A DNA stretch of 64,000 nt from DASXAI01 sp963798445 (lineage in GTDB: Bacteria; Actinomycetota; Acidimicrobiia; Acidimicrobiales; Ilumatobacteraceae): positions 1 to 64,000 of the forward strand of contig CAWCTH010000003.1 in the NCBI GenBank assembly GCA_963798445.1, given 5' to 3'. The position numbers and the translations under genes were made by a program. Positions 26,672 to 35,825 of the stretch are shown in pieces. Within the stretch, counting starts at the first letter, position 1. Each line of letters starts with the position of its first letter. The notes under the pieces are model-generated. The model was not told the origin of the DNA, did no database searches, and saw only the letters and a program-made list of their open reading frames with translations.

Positions 26672-27735
26672 CGATGGCCCCGTCGGACAGGGCGAACACC
26701 TTGCGCAGGTCGCCGCTGGACAGCTCGGTGAGCCAGCCCTCGCCGTCGCCGACGACCAGATCGGCCAGGGCCTTCTTGTCCTCGATCATCTGGTCGATCT
26801 TCTCCTCCAGGGTGCCGGTGCACACGAACTTGCGGACCTGCACGCTGCGCCGCTGCCCGATGCGGAACGCGCGGTCGGTGGCCTGGTTCTCCACCGCGGG
26901 GTTCCACCACCGGTCGAGGTGGATGACGTGGTTGGCGGCGGTGAGGTTGAGGCCGGTACCGCCGGCCTTCAGCGACAGCAGGAAGATCGGCGCCCCGTGC
27001 CCGGACTGGAAACGCTCGACCATCTCGTCGCGGCGCGTCTTCGGGGTGCCGCCGTGCAGGTAGGCGACGTCGGTGCCGAAACGGGCGGCCAGGTGCGGCA
27101 GCAGCATCGCGGCGAACTCGGTGAACTGGGTGAAACACAGCACACGGTCCCCTTCAGCGAGGATCTCCTCCAGCAGCTCCTCGAGGCGGATCACCTTGCC
27201 GGAGCGCCTGCCGACCGGCGAACGATCATGCAGCACCTGGGCGGGGTGGTTGCACACCTGCTTGAGCTTGGCCATCGCGGCCAGCACGTTGCCGCGGCGC
27301 TCGATCCCCTCGGAGTTCTCGATCTTCTCCATCATGTCGTCCACGATCGACTGGTAGAGCGACGCCTGCTCCACGGTCAGCTGGCAGTACTCCTTCACCT
27401 CGATCTTCTCAGGGAGATCGTCGATGATCGCCGGATCGGTCTTGAGCCGCCGCAGGATGTAGGGGCGGGTGATCGCCCGCAGCCGCTCGGCAGGCTCGGT
27501 GGCGCCGTGCCGCTCCACCGGGATGGCGTAGCGGGCGCGGAACAGCTCCGACGAGCCGAGCATCCCGGGGTTGAGGAAGTCCATGATCGACCACAGTTCG
27601 GCGAGCCGGTTCTCCACCGGGGTGCCGGTCAGCGCGACCCGGTGCCTGGCTGCGACTGGTGACGGCGCGGTCGGAGTCCTCCGCCCACACGCAGAGACCT
27701 CGCTCGGATGACCAGAAGCCGTGCAGCACCAGCAT
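26664..27735 (-). pseudogene. SNF2-family helicase with most of the N-terminal two-thirds deleted
   Basis: The start at 27735 reads MLVLHGFWSSERGLCVWAED then SDRAVTSRSQ, the standard opening of actinobacterial SNF2/HepA-type helicases. Near 27650 it jumps, out of frame, to ARHRVALTGTPVENRLAELW (motif III region). The C-terminal helicase half is complete: VLCFTQFTEFAAML, FLLSLKAGGTGLNL and QATDRAFRIGQRR, to 26664. Motifs I and II, normally several hundred residues upstream, are missing. Such a product cannot hydrolyse ATP. Clear internal deletion, not a read error. Confidence 0.85.
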
Positions 27736-27828
27736 GCGCGGGACCTTCCATGCGCGTCGGGATCGTCGGCACTGTACGGCGGTCGCCGAGTGGACAGTGC
27801 AGCCCCTGGGGGTCGGTAGGTTCGGGCC

Positions 27829-29277
27829 ATGTCCGAGACGAGCGAGGCGATGCTGGCGGGCCTGCCTGATCGGGTGCAGCGGTTGTTGGCCGATCCACCC
27901 GCGATGGACAAGCGGCTGATCGAACTGGTCGTCGCATGGCCCGGGCTGACCGGTGGACTTGCTCGCATGGCAGATGCGGTGCGGCTGTTCGTCATCACGT
28001 GGGATCCGCTGGCGGGCATGGTGCAGCGACCCAGCGGGTTCGCGACCACCAACGGTGCCGGGGCAGATCTCGAGATCGTCGTCTACCTGCCCACCTGGTC
28101 ATTGGTGCGTACGGCCACCGCCCACAACAGCACGGTCGCGGGCGTCATGGCGGCACTGGTCGGGTCAGCCATCGTGACGGCGTCCCGTTACGAGAACGCG
28201 GTGAATGCCGGCCGCTACCCTGACCTCGCCGCCAGAGGCGAGGTACCGGATCTCCTGTCCGATCCGGCGGCTGGCAGTGCGCTCGGCGCGGCGGACATCA
28301 CGGCGCTGCCCGTCAGTGGGAGGCGAGCCGAGTGGGAGCCGATGGGCCTCGGTGCTATCACCGATCTCGTCCAACACGCCTTCGGCCCGGTCGACCTGGA
28401 CCGGTCACCGGTGGAACTCGCCACGGTCACCGCGACCCACCCGCGTTGCCCGGCGTGCGCGGGCGGCAGGTTCGGCTTCCCCGGCGAACTGGCCGAATCC
28501 AGAGCCACAATGTGCCCGACCCACCGCCGCCAGGCCGAGTCAGTCATCAACAGGCGCCTCGCTCGGGCGAACGCGAGCAACCCGGACGGGTGGGCGGCGA
28601 CCACCGCCGCGTCGCTGGCGATCAACCAGCCGCACCTGCCCAACGGGCTGGCCGGCCGGCTGCCCCGTGCCGCCTCCTCGCTCTACGTTATCCCAGGACC
28701 CGATGAGCTCGCCGAGCGCGCCGCCGCCGTCGTCGAGGCGGCCGAGTGGTTTCGCGGCCGGCCAGACGAATTCGCCCTGGCTCTCGGGCAGGAACCCGAG
28801 CTGGCCGGCCTATGGCCCGAATGGCTGGCGAACCTCATCCTCGATCTCGGCGCGGCCGGCAACGGAGTCGCGGCGGAGCGGGTCGGTGACGCGCTCGGCA
28901 AGGTCGACCCCGCTGGGCAGGCATCCTTCGACGCTGACGTGGCCGTCGCCCTCGCCGAGTCCGGCCTCGCCGACGAAGCGCGCAACCGAATCGCGACCAA
29001 CCTGGCCCGCTGGCCGCACGACCTGCAGGTCCGCGTGCACGCCGGCGACGCCCTCGTCGCGCTGGGCGATCCCGAGGGAGCAGCGGAGCATTTCGAGGCC
29101 GCGCTGCGGATGGCCGAGGGGAGCGACGACTTCGAAGCCACGGCCGAGGTGATCCACCGGCTCACGAAGGCCACCCGGCGGTCCGCCGGCGAGCACAGCG
29201 GACGCGGCGGCCAGCGCGAGCAACCCAGGCGCAAGCTCAGCAAGGCACAGCGCCAAGGTCGCCGCAAGCCTCGGTAG
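27829..29277 (+). CDS. tetratricopeptide-like protein, function unknown
   Basis: 482 aa. A Cys pair lies in the middle (HPRCPACAGGRFGFPGELAE, then CPTHRRQAE), and the C-terminal third has TPR-like helices (ADVAVALAESGLADEARNRI, then VHAGDALVALGDPEGAAEHF). It ends with a basic tail (KLSKAQRQGRRKPR). It lies divergent from the damaged SNF2 gene, with about 90 bp between. The CxxC...C arrangement suggests a zinc site. I do not recognise the N-terminal domain. Confidence 0.75.
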   Translation: MSETSEAMLAGLPDRVQRLLADPPAMDKRLIELVVAWPGLTGGLARMADAVRLFVITWDPLAGMVQRPSGFATTNGAGADLEIVVYLPTWSLVRTATAHNSTVAGVMAALVGSAIVTASRYENAVNAGRYPDLAARGEVPDLLSDPAAGSALGAADITALPVSGRRAEWEPMGLGAITDLVQHAFGPVDLDRSPVELATVTATHPRCPACAGGRFGFPGELAESRATMCPTHRRQAESVINRRLARANASNPDGWAATTAASLAINQPHLPNGLAGRLPRAASSLYVIPGPDELAERAAAVVEAAEWFRGRPDEFALALGQEPELAGLWPEWLANLILDLGAAGNGVAAERVGDALGKVDPAGQASFDADVAVALAESGLADEARNRIATNLARWPHDLQVRVHAGDALVALGDPEGAAEHFEAALRMAEGSDDFEATAEVIHRLTKATRRSAGEHSGRGGQREQPRRKLSKAQRQGRRKPR

Positions 29278-29597
29278 CCCGGTCCGGTTGCGTGTCGCTG
29301 GTGAACACCGGCTCTGAGACGAAACTCCACTGGCCAGGCACGTTCTGGGGGCGGCTGCAGGGCCAGGCCGGCTACCGCTGCCAAGCCGACCAGCAGGTCA
29401 ACTCCGTGCTCTACCTGATCGACGGCCCGCTCGCCCTGGCCATCGCCGAGACGACGACGCCCTCGTCGTGCCCAGGCCGGGAGTCTCGCGGTCTTCGTTG
29501 AATCTTCGTCGATCGCGCGGTGGGACGTTCGCAGTCGAGGGGCAGCCTGGGAGGCGCGAGAGGGTCCCGGCACGGATGGGGCCGTGAGGGAAGAGGT

Positions 29598-29873
29598 ATG
29601 GCGATGATGGGTTGGTACGGCGCAGGTATGGGCTGGGCAGGCTGGCTGGTGATGGGCCTGTTCTGGCTGCTGCTGCTCGGGGTGATCCTGTTCCTGGTGA
29701 TGCAGCTGCTGCCCGGCGCCCGGCAGCGGGATGCGGGTCGCGGCGTGTCCGGTGGCCCGCGGGCGGAGTCGGCGGAGGAGATCCTGGACCGCAGGTTCGC
29801 CCGGGGCGAGATCGATGTCGAGACCTATCAGGCCCAGCGCGCGGCGCTGACGCAGGCGCGGGGGAAGAAATGA
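29598..29873 (+). CDS. small membrane protein with SHOCT domain
   Basis: 91 aa from ATG 29598, preceded by AAGAGG. A Met/Gly-rich start and one transmembrane helix (LVMGLFWLLLLGVILFLVMQ) precede a C-terminal SHOCT motif AEEILDRRFARGEIDVETYQ. SHOCT modules are short oligomerisation-like helices of unknown role. Overlaps the next gene by ATGA; first of a four-gene cassette ending in a two-component system. Confidence 0.88.
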   Translation: MAMMGWYGAGMGWAGWLVMGLFWLLLLGVILFLVMQLLPGARQRDAGRGVSGGPRAESAEEILDRRFARGEIDVETYQAQRAALTQARGKK

Positions 29874-30655
29874 GTCGCACACGGCGCGGGTGGCTGATCG
29901 CGGCGCTGGCGGTGGCGGTGCTGGCTCTGGTCGGCAGCGTCGCCGCGGTCGCGGCCGGTGTGGGCAGGTCGAGCTCGTCCGGCCCCGCGGCCGCGGAGGG
30001 CCCGTACGGTCAGGATTACCAGTACGGCCAGGATTACGGGCCGGGGGTGACGGGTCCCGGCCCGGGTGGTTTCGGCCCGGGGATGATGGGCGGCTCGGGC
30101 CCGGGGATGATGGGTCCGGGCACGACGCTCGGCGCGGCGGGGACCTGGCAGGGCCATGGCAGGTTCGGGTTGTCCGGGGACGGGCAGGCGGTCACCACGA
30201 TGGCCGCGGCGAAGGCCCGGGCGCAGGCATTCGCCGACCAGCTCGGCGGGGGCCTGAAGGCCGGTGAGGTGATGCAGTTCTCCAACGGCTACTACAGCGA
30301 GCTGCTGACCGCCGACGGCCAAGGCGCCACGGAGGTCCTGATCGACCCCGCCAACGGTGCGGTGAGCATCGAGTACGGCCCGGCGATGATGTGGAACACC
30401 CGTTACAGCATGCACGCGGGCGGGGACGTGGCGGCGCGGGTGTCTGCAGGCCAGGCGGTCAACGACGCCCAGGCGTGGCTGGACGCCCAGCACAGCGGAC
30501 TGACCGCGGGCGAGGCGACGGCGTTCCCCGGCTACTACACGCTGCACACCCTCAAGGACGGGAAGATCGTCGGGATGATGTCGGTCAACGCCGTCACCGG
30601 TCAGGCCTGGTACCACACCTGGCACGGCGCCTTCATCGCCATGGTCGGCGAGTAG
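29870..30655 (+). CDS. secreted or anchored Met/Gly-rich protein with two PepSY-like repeats
   Basis: 261 aa. An N-terminal hydrophobic segment (GWLIAALAVAVLALVGSVAA) is followed by a Gly/Pro/Met linker with repeated GPGMMG units (residues about 55-85). Two similar halves follow: AQAFADQLGGGLKAGEVMQF to EVLIDPANGAVSIEYGP, and AQAWLDAQHSGLTAGEATAF to MMSVNAVTGQAWYHTWHG. Met-rich, extracellular and next to a sensor kinase, it could bind a metal such as copper; inference only. Confidence 0.8.
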   Translation: MSRTRRGWLIAALAVAVLALVGSVAAVAAGVGRSSSSGPAAAEGPYGQDYQYGQDYGPGVTGPGPGGFGPGMMGGSGPGMMGPGTTLGAAGTWQGHGRFGLSGDGQAVTTMAAAKARAQAFADQLGGGLKAGEVMQFSNGYYSELLTADGQGATEVLIDPANGAVSIEYGPAMMWNTRYSMHAGGDVAARVSAGQAVNDAQAWLDAQHSGLTAGEATAFPGYYTLHTLKDGKIVGMMSVNAVTGQAWYHTWHGAFIAMVGE

Positions 30656-30659
30656 AGCC

Positions 30660-31409
30660 GTGGACGGAGGCGGCACCCCGGGATCGGCGACGGCAGCGGT
30701 TCGGGCCCCGTCGGTTCGGGCACTGGTGGTCGACGACGAGCCGGCGTTGGTGCGGGCCGTGGCCAGCTACCTGGAACGCGAGGGGTTCATCGTGGCCACC
30801 GCGGCGGACGGGGAGTCCGCGCTGCAGGCGGCCCGGACCGACGTGCCCGATGTCGTGGTACTGGACCTGATGCTGCCCGGCATCGACGGACTAGAGGTGT
30901 GCCGGGTGCTGCGCACCTTCACCGACGCTTACGTGATCATGCTGACCGCCCGCGCCGACGAGGTGGACAAGCTGATCGGGCTATCGGTGGGTGCCGACGA
31001 CTATCTGACCAAGCCGTTCAGCCCGCGGGAGCTGGTGGCCCGCATCCGCACCATGCTGCGCCGTCCCCGCGCCACGGCCCGCGAAGGAAGCACCGAGCCC
31101 GAGGCGGGTGTGCGGCGGTTCGGGGATCTGACCCTCGATCCGGTCGCCCGCGAGGTGCGCGTCGGCGATCGGCTCGTCGAGCTCACCCGCACCGAGTTCG
31201 ACGTGCTCGCCACCCTGGCCGCTCGGCCCCGACAAGCCTTCACCCGCCGGCAGCTCATCGACGCCGTCTGGGGGACGGACTGGGGCGGCGACGAGCACCT
31301 GGTGGACATCCACGTCGGGCACGCTCGCCGCAAGCTCGGCGACGACCCTGCCGATGCCCGCTACATCCTGACCGTGCGGGGAATCGGCTACCGAATGGGT
31401 CCGGGGTGA
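30660..31409 (+). CDS. OmpR/PhoB-type response regulator
   Basis: 249 aa from GTG 30660. Receiver domain: ALVVDDEPALVRAVASYLE, phosphoacceptor Asp in VVVLDLMLPGIDGLEV, Thr in IMLTARADEVDKLIGLSVGA and Lys in DDYLTKPFSPREL. The C-terminal winged helix has FGDLTLDPVAREV, LTRTEFDVLATLAARPRQAF and VHIGHARRKLGDDP-like sequence with ILTVRGIGYRMGPG. Overlaps the kinase start by GTGA. Likely controls the two small membrane genes upstream. Confidence 0.95.
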   Translation: MDGGGTPGSATAAVRAPSVRALVVDDEPALVRAVASYLEREGFIVATAADGESALQAARTDVPDVVVLDLMLPGIDGLEVCRVLRTFTDAYVIMLTARADEVDKLIGLSVGADDYLTKPFSPRELVARIRTMLRRPRATAREGSTEPEAGVRRFGDLTLDPVAREVRVGDRLVELTRTEFDVLATLAARPRQAFTRRQLIDAVWGTDWGGDEHLVDIHVGHARRKLGDDPADARYILTVRGIGYRMGPG

Positions 31410-32725
31410 CCCGCCCGCCCGCCTCCGCCCGACACGGTCGACCAGGACCACAGGGCGGCCCGACAGCCCCGGGGCCGCGCGTCGCGGACCGGGCCGGACG
31501 GCGGCGATGGGCACGGCTTGCCGCTCTCGAGCTGGGGCCGCGCTTGTTCGCCGCGATGACCCTGGTCGTCGCCGCGGGCGCGGGCACCCTGCTGGTGGTG
31601 GCGCTGCTGGTCGCGCCGGCGGTGTTCCTCACCCACCTGCGCCGCTCCGGGACACCCGACCTCACCCCTACCGTGCAGACCCACGTCGACCGGGCCTTCA
31701 CCCAAGCCACCCTGATCTCCCTGACCGCTGGGATCACCGCCGCGGTGCTGGCGGCCGGGCTGGGCACCTGGCTCATTGCCCGCCGACTGGCCACCCCGGT
31801 CGCCAACCTGGCCGCCGCCACCTCCCGGCTGGCCGACGGCAACTACGGCACTGACCTGGGCGACCCCCAACTCGGCCGGGAATTCACCGCACTGACCGCA
31901 GCGGTCAACCAACTCGGCCACAAACTGGCCACCTCCGAACAGACCCGGCGCCGATTGCTGACCGATCTCGGTCACGAACTGCGCACACCGATCGCGTCAC
32001 TCGAGGCCACCATCGAAGCGATCACCGACGGGGTGCTGCCGGTCGACAAGGAGACCCTGGACACCCTGGCCGCGCAGGCCTCCCGGCTGCACCGGCTGGT
32101 CGCCGACCTGGAATCGGTCTCCCGCGCCGAGGAACGCCAGCTCGCCCTGCACCTGCAGCCCGTCCCACTGGTCGACCTCGCCCGCCGCGCGGTCAACGCC
32201 CTGCACCCGCGCTACCGCGCCAGCGGAGTGGACCTACAGATCCGTGCCGACGATCCCGGCCCCACCGTCACCGTGGACCCCGACCGCCTCGTCGAGGCGC
32301 TGATGAACCTTCTCGACAACGCCCTGCGACACACACCCCCCGGGGGTACCGTCACCGTCACCGTCGACCGTGCCCCCGAAGCGGCGGGCAAGACGATCAA
32401 CCACACGGCCGGCGTGCCAGGACAGGCACAGGTGACCGTCGCCGACACCGGCGCGGGGTTCGCACCCGAGCAGGCCCCCCGGCTGTTCGAACGCTTCTAC
32501 CGCACCGACCCCGTCCGCGGCCCCGGCCCGTCCACCACCACCATTGCCGCGCGCGGCGGGCCGGGCCGACACGGGTCCGGGATCGGCCTGACCATCACCC
32601 GCGCGATCATCCAGGCCCACCACGGAAGCATCACCGCCCACTCCGACGGACCGGGGCGCGGCGCCACCTTCGTCATCAACCTCCCGGCCTCCACCTCGCG
32701 CCGATCCACCCGAGGGAACGCCTGA
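31406..32725 (+). CDS. sensor histidine kinase
   Basis: 439 aa from GTG 31406. Two transmembrane segments (ALVVAAGAGTLLVVALL-like near 50-75, and AGITAAVLAAGLGTWLIARR near 105-125) flank a short outer loop. HAMP follows; then the H-box RRLLTDLGHELRTPIASLEA, N-box LMNLLDNALRHTPPGGTV, G1 VADTGAGFAPEQAP, F-box LFERFYRTDP and G2 GSGIGLTITRAIIQ. The sensing loop is only about 40 residues, so it may sense the membrane or the Met-rich partner protein. Confidence 0.93.
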   Translation: MTRPPASARHGRPGPQGGPTAPGPRVADRAGRRRWARLAALELGPRLFAAMTLVVAAGAGTLLVVALLVAPAVFLTHLRRSGTPDLTPTVQTHVDRAFTQATLISLTAGITAAVLAAGLGTWLIARRLATPVANLAAATSRLADGNYGTDLGDPQLGREFTALTAAVNQLGHKLATSEQTRRRLLTDLGHELRTPIASLEATIEAITDGVLPVDKETLDTLAAQASRLHRLVADLESVSRAEERQLALHLQPVPLVDLARRAVNALHPRYRASGVDLQIRADDPGPTVTVDPDRLVEALMNLLDNALRHTPPGGTVTVTVDRAPEAAGKTINHTAGVPGQAQVTVADTGAGFAPEQAPRLFERFYRTDPVRGPGPSTTTIAARGGPGRHGSGIGLTITRAIIQAHHGSITAHSDGPGRGATFVINLPASTSRRSTRGNA

Positions 32726-32729
32726 TAGC

Positions 32730-33013
32730 CGCTCCCCGGTCGGCAGCATTGACTTGGCCGAGTCGGCGACCACCGCCTGGTAGCGGTAGACCGAGCACAA
32801 CTCCGGCTGCCTGAGCCATCGCGCGTGCCTGAGGAACCATTGCATGGGTGGGGGTAGGCGGTCCGCATAGGCGGTGTAGCGGTCGACGCCGTAGCGGCGG
32901 GCGAAGGCCTTGACGCTCACCGGGGCGCCCGACCCAACCCACGCTCGGGCCGACTCGCGCCGGGCTTGCTGCCGCATTCGGTGGCGCCGCGGCTGTGCGC
33001 ATCTCTTGGCCAT
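32730..33013 (-). pseudogene. fragment of a small HTH-like accessory protein
   Basis: From ATG 33013, MAKRCAQPRRHRMRQQARRE then SARAWVGSGAPVSVKAFARR and YGVDRYTAYA resemble small actinobacterial plasmid/ICE proteins. After TAYA the expected continuation is lost, and the frame runs on into sequence antisense to the kinase gene without a credible end. Probably a truncated gene; the stop is not identified. Confidence 0.45.
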
Positions 33014-33018
33014 CGGCG

Positions 33019-33560
33019 TCACGTCGGGCTGGTACCGGTGGCGGCGGCGAGCGCGTGGGCGTGCTGGCGGCGCACCTGTCCGGCGTGCCAGGTCATCCGC
33101 GCCGCGGTGTACTCCGCATGCAGGCCGCCGGCGATGTCGCAGACCAGGTCGAGGTCGGGTGCGACGCCGGCCAGCCGGTACACCGCGACCTCCTCGTCGA
33201 CCGGGACGCCGTAGTTGGCCAGCAAGGTCGCGATCTCCACGAAGTCCGGCCAGAACACCTGCGGTGGGATGCCGGCCAAGCGCCATTGGGTCCTGGCGTA
33301 ACTCACCATCGCGGTGGTCATCACCTGGCCGAGGTAGCCCGAGGAGTCGTCACAGCACTCCATCAGGTCCAGACCGATCGTCAGCACCGCCCGGCGCACC
33401 GCCAGCGCCCCGGCGCGGTCGCCGTCGGCCAGCCGCAGATCCGCCGCCGCCCCGGCCGCCCGGTCCAGGTCACCGGCCAGGTCCTGAGTCGCATCCCAGC
33501 CAAGGCCGCCGACGACACGAGAGACGGCATCCCAGGAGAGCACGCAACCGAACGCGGGTC
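33019..33560 (-). pseudogene. C-terminal part of a hypothetical protein, interrupted by a poor-quality stretch
   Basis: Reads FGCVLSWDAVSRVVGGLGWD, RAVLTIGLDLMECCDDSSGY, TTAMVSYARTQWRLAGIPPQ and VDEEVAVYRLAGVAPDLDLV to ALAAATGTSPT, where it stops 6 nt before the next gene. A coherent helical protein of about 180 residues is visible, but its start lies in or beyond the poly-C tracts at 33582-33654. It may or may not be the same gene as 33672-33938. No family recognised. Confidence 0.55.
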
Positions 33561-33581
33561 CTGCGGCGAGCTCGGGAAGGG

Positions 33582-33654
33582 CCCCCCCCCCCGGCCCCCC
33601 CCCCCAACGCCGCGCGGGTGGGTTGCAACGCGGGGCCTCCCCCCCCCCCCCCCC
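33582..33654. other. poly-C tracts, likely assembly or base-calling artefact
   Basis: Runs of about 11, 11 and 16 C residues lie within 73 bp. Between them the sequence fits no gene on either side. Homopolymers this long are very rare in actinomycete chromosomes and sit exactly where a coding frame on the minus strand breaks. Treat 33560-33675 as unreliable sequence. Confidence 0.7.
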
Positions 33655-33671
33655 TAAACCCCCGGCCCCGC

Positions 33672-33938
33672 GCCCCTTTCCGTGATGGTGTCCCCCACCA
33701 GTTCGACGGCGTCGAGCCCGGCCGCGGCGAGGCGTTCGCGCAGGTCCAGCAGGTGGCTCCACTTCGCCTCGCCCCCGTCGCCGCGAATCTTCGTCAGGGC
33801 GGCATCGAAACCGTCCCAGTCACCGCCGTGGTCGTGCACGCACAGCACGGCGAACCACAGATCCCAGTACGACCAGTCGCCACCTTCATCCGGACGCCAC
33901 AGCTCGGGCCCGTACATCAGTGCAGGCCGGGCCGTCAC
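33672..33938 (-). CDS. N-terminal part of a hypothetical protein
   Basis: About 88 aa from GTG 33938: ALMYGPELWRPDEGGDWSYW, LWFAVLCVHDHGGDWDGFDA and LLDLRERLAAAGLDAVELVG, then it enters the poly-C artefact. The text is Trp/Asp-rich and looks like real protein. It follows a small gene at 34005-34205 in the same direction. Function unknown; true length not determinable here. Confidence 0.55.
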
Positions 33939-34004
33939 GGATCTGGTCCGAGCCTGGCGAACCGGCGGTTGATCACGTCCTGATCCTATGGCGTGGGCGC
34001 CAGA

Positions 34005-34205
34005 TCAACGCCGCAACCCGGGCCAGGGTCCACCGCTGATCAGCCTTCCAGCCGGCCGACTGCTGCGCGGCCGGGCCCGGTCCAACTCGGCGGCGAGCCG
34101 CAGCAGCTGGGCATCGGCCAGGTTGCACACCGCCCCGCCCGGGCCGCGGGAGGCCAACAGCAGTCCCCCGTCCGAACGGAGCAACGGCACGTCCGGCTCA
34201 CTCAC
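34005..34205 (-). CDS. small hypothetical protein
   Basis: 66 aa: MSEPDVPLLRSDGGLLLASR, AVCNLADAQLLRLAAELDRA and a basic tail. It starts 25 nt after the end of the large gene upstream and precedes the broken hypothetical, consistent with one operon. No domain is recognised. Confidence 0.5.
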   Translation of the reverse strand: MSEPDVPLLRSDGGLLLASRGPGGAVCNLADAQLLRLAAELDRARPRSSRPAGRLISGGPWPGLRR

Positions 34206-34230
34206 TGGCGCATCGGAGGCCTCGATGTTT

Positions 34231-35634
34231 TCACGTTCGCAGCCGGAGTCGGGCTTTGCGCGCGGCCTTGGCCACCTTCCGGTCCACCGGTGCGTCGGCG
34301 ATCGCGTCGAGCACGTCGAGCCGGCGCGGGTGCTCGGTACGGGCGCATTCGACGACCATCCTCACCTGGTCGGGCACCGACTGGCCCTCGAACGCCACTT
34401 CCACGAAGCCCTCGTCGGCCAGCGCGCAGAACTGGTCGACGACCCCCAGCATGCTCTCCTCCACGGCCGCAACCGACGGATCGAGCGCCTCGGTCGACAG
34501 CAGCCACCCCGTCGCCACCGAGCCGGGAATCCCGCCCGCCGCGCGCAGCCGGTGGGCGGCGGCCACCCCGTGCTCGCCGGTGAGGGCCAGCACCCGCGTC
34601 GCGAACAGCCGTTCGGCGGGCTCCTCCGCCGCCTGCATGAGAGTCTGCGCCTCGGCTGCCGCCCGCTGCGGGCCGCGATGGTCCACCCAACCAGCCAGCT
34701 CGGAGTCGACGAGCTCCGGGCCGGCCATGGCGAGCCGGCGGTGCAGCTCGGACAGCTCCGCACCGGCGAGCTCACCGAGCACGGGAGCGGGCACACCCTG
34801 CTCGACGAGCATCCGGTTGACGGCCCACAGCCCGATCGGGGTCAGGGCGGCGAGGGTCAGGTCGGGGTCGTCGCGCGCGCTCATGTCGAGGATCTGGCGG
34901 TCGACGGCGGGATCCCCACTCGGCCCGGTCCGGATCGCGCCGAGCGACTCCAGCGCGGCGAGGGCATCGACCAGGTGCCCGTGCCACTCCTCCCTGACGC
35001 CCGGTGCGGGGTTCGCGTACGGAGCGAAGCCCAGCATTCCCACCGGTGCGTCGAGAGTGATCTCCAGAAGCATCTCCACCGGCACCGGCTCACCGCCCGC
35101 CGTGTACAGGCTCAGCTGCAGCAGCTCGAACATCTGCGGCCAGTGGCGCCAGAGCGGGACGAAGGGCGGAGCCTCGCCCTCGGCGTCACTTCCCACGTCC
35201 CCGGCGAAGGTCGTGAACAGCTGCCGCCACAGGTCAATGGGCCGGCCGAGCAGCGCCCGGCGGCTCTTGACCGGCACGAGTCGACCCCTCACGGTTCGGA
35301 CGAGCCCGGCGGACCTCGCCCAGCGCACCAGCACGGCCAGCTCGGACGGCCGTTCCCCGTCCAGCCCGAGCGCGCCGGCCACGGCACGGGCATCCTCGGC
35401 GGTCAGCCGGCCGTCGAGGTCGAGTCGACGGCCGTCGCCCAGCCACGTTACGAAACCGGTCACGCTTTGCAGGACCGGGCTGCTGGTGGCGGCGTCGAGG
35501 AGGTCGACCGCCGAGGGGATCCGCACCGGCGGCAGGTCGGGAAGGTCTGCGAGGTCCCCGTCGGAGAACGGATCCTGGAGAGGAGAAAGTCCGGACAAGG
35601 CGGCCCTGCGGTTCATACGGGAATCGGCTCGCAT
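34231..35634 (-). CDS. large hypothetical protein, related in layout to the divergent 35983 gene
   Basis: 467 aa from ATG 35634 (ATG 35619 also possible). Near residue 60-90 it has FVTWLGDGRRLDLDGRLTAE then DARAVAGALG, which echoes LATWVGEGRRVTPKGFLRPT in the divergent gene. A winged-helix-like block follows (LAVLVRWARSAGLVRTVRGR, then LVPVKSRRALLGRPIDLWRQ). The rest is helical, repeat-like, ending VDRKVAKAARKARLRLRT. It lacks the pRiA4b domain of its relative. No catalytic motif seen. Confidence 0.75.
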   Translation of the reverse strand: MRADSRMNRRAALSGLSPLQDPFSDGDLADLPDLPPVRIPSAVDLLDAATSSPVLQSVTGFVTWLGDGRRLDLDGRLTAEDARAVAGALGLDGERPSELAVLVRWARSAGLVRTVRGRLVPVKSRRALLGRPIDLWRQLFTTFAGDVGSDAEGEAPPFVPLWRHWPQMFELLQLSLYTAGGEPVPVEMLLEITLDAPVGMLGFAPYANPAPGVREEWHGHLVDALAALESLGAIRTGPSGDPAVDRQILDMSARDDPDLTLAALTPIGLWAVNRMLVEQGVPAPVLGELAGAELSELHRRLAMAGPELVDSELAGWVDHRGPQRAAAEAQTLMQAAEEPAERLFATRVLALTGEHGVAAAHRLRAAGGIPGSVATGWLLSTEALDPSVAAVEESMLGVVDQFCALADEGFVEVAFEGQSVPDQVRMVVECARTEHPRRLDVLDAIADAPVDRKVAKAARKARLRLRT

Positions 35635-35822
35635 CGTGTGCCCCGGGCTCCGACGCCACCCCACCAACGCTCGACGAGGCCCGCGTCGCCCAGCTGACCC
35701 GCGGCGATCTGCTCGGCGTCGGCGACGAGGGACGAGTGTGCCCGCAGCAATGCGACCAGCACCTCGCCGCGCTCGGAAGCCGACCTCATGGTGAGCGCGG
35801 ACGGCCCGGACTTCCTCGCCAT
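35613..35822 (-). CDS. possible small leader gene
   Basis: 69 aa: MARKSGPSALTMRSASERGE, VLVALLRAHSSLVADAEQIA, ending RCEPIPV. It overlaps the start of the 467-aa gene by 22 nt in another frame. Composition is compatible with a real helical peptide, but there is no supporting homology, so this is a weak call. Confidence 0.3.
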   Translation of the reverse strand: MARKSGPSALTMRSASERGEVLVALLRAHSSLVADAEQIAAGQLGDAGLVERWWGGVGARGTRCEPIPV

Positions 35823-35825
35823 GCC

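Noticed and set aside
29292..29501. 69-codon open frame before the SHOCT gene
   Set aside because: No ribosome site, no recognisable domain and poor composition; the 320 bp between the TPR and SHOCT genes look noncoding.
33582..33654. Poly-C as a real repeat or phase-variation tract
   Set aside because: Three adjacent long C runs with nonsense between them and a broken frame fit a sequence artefact better.
33988..35697. 569-codon open frame on the + strand
   Set aside because: Antisense shadow of the 467-aa hypothetical gene.
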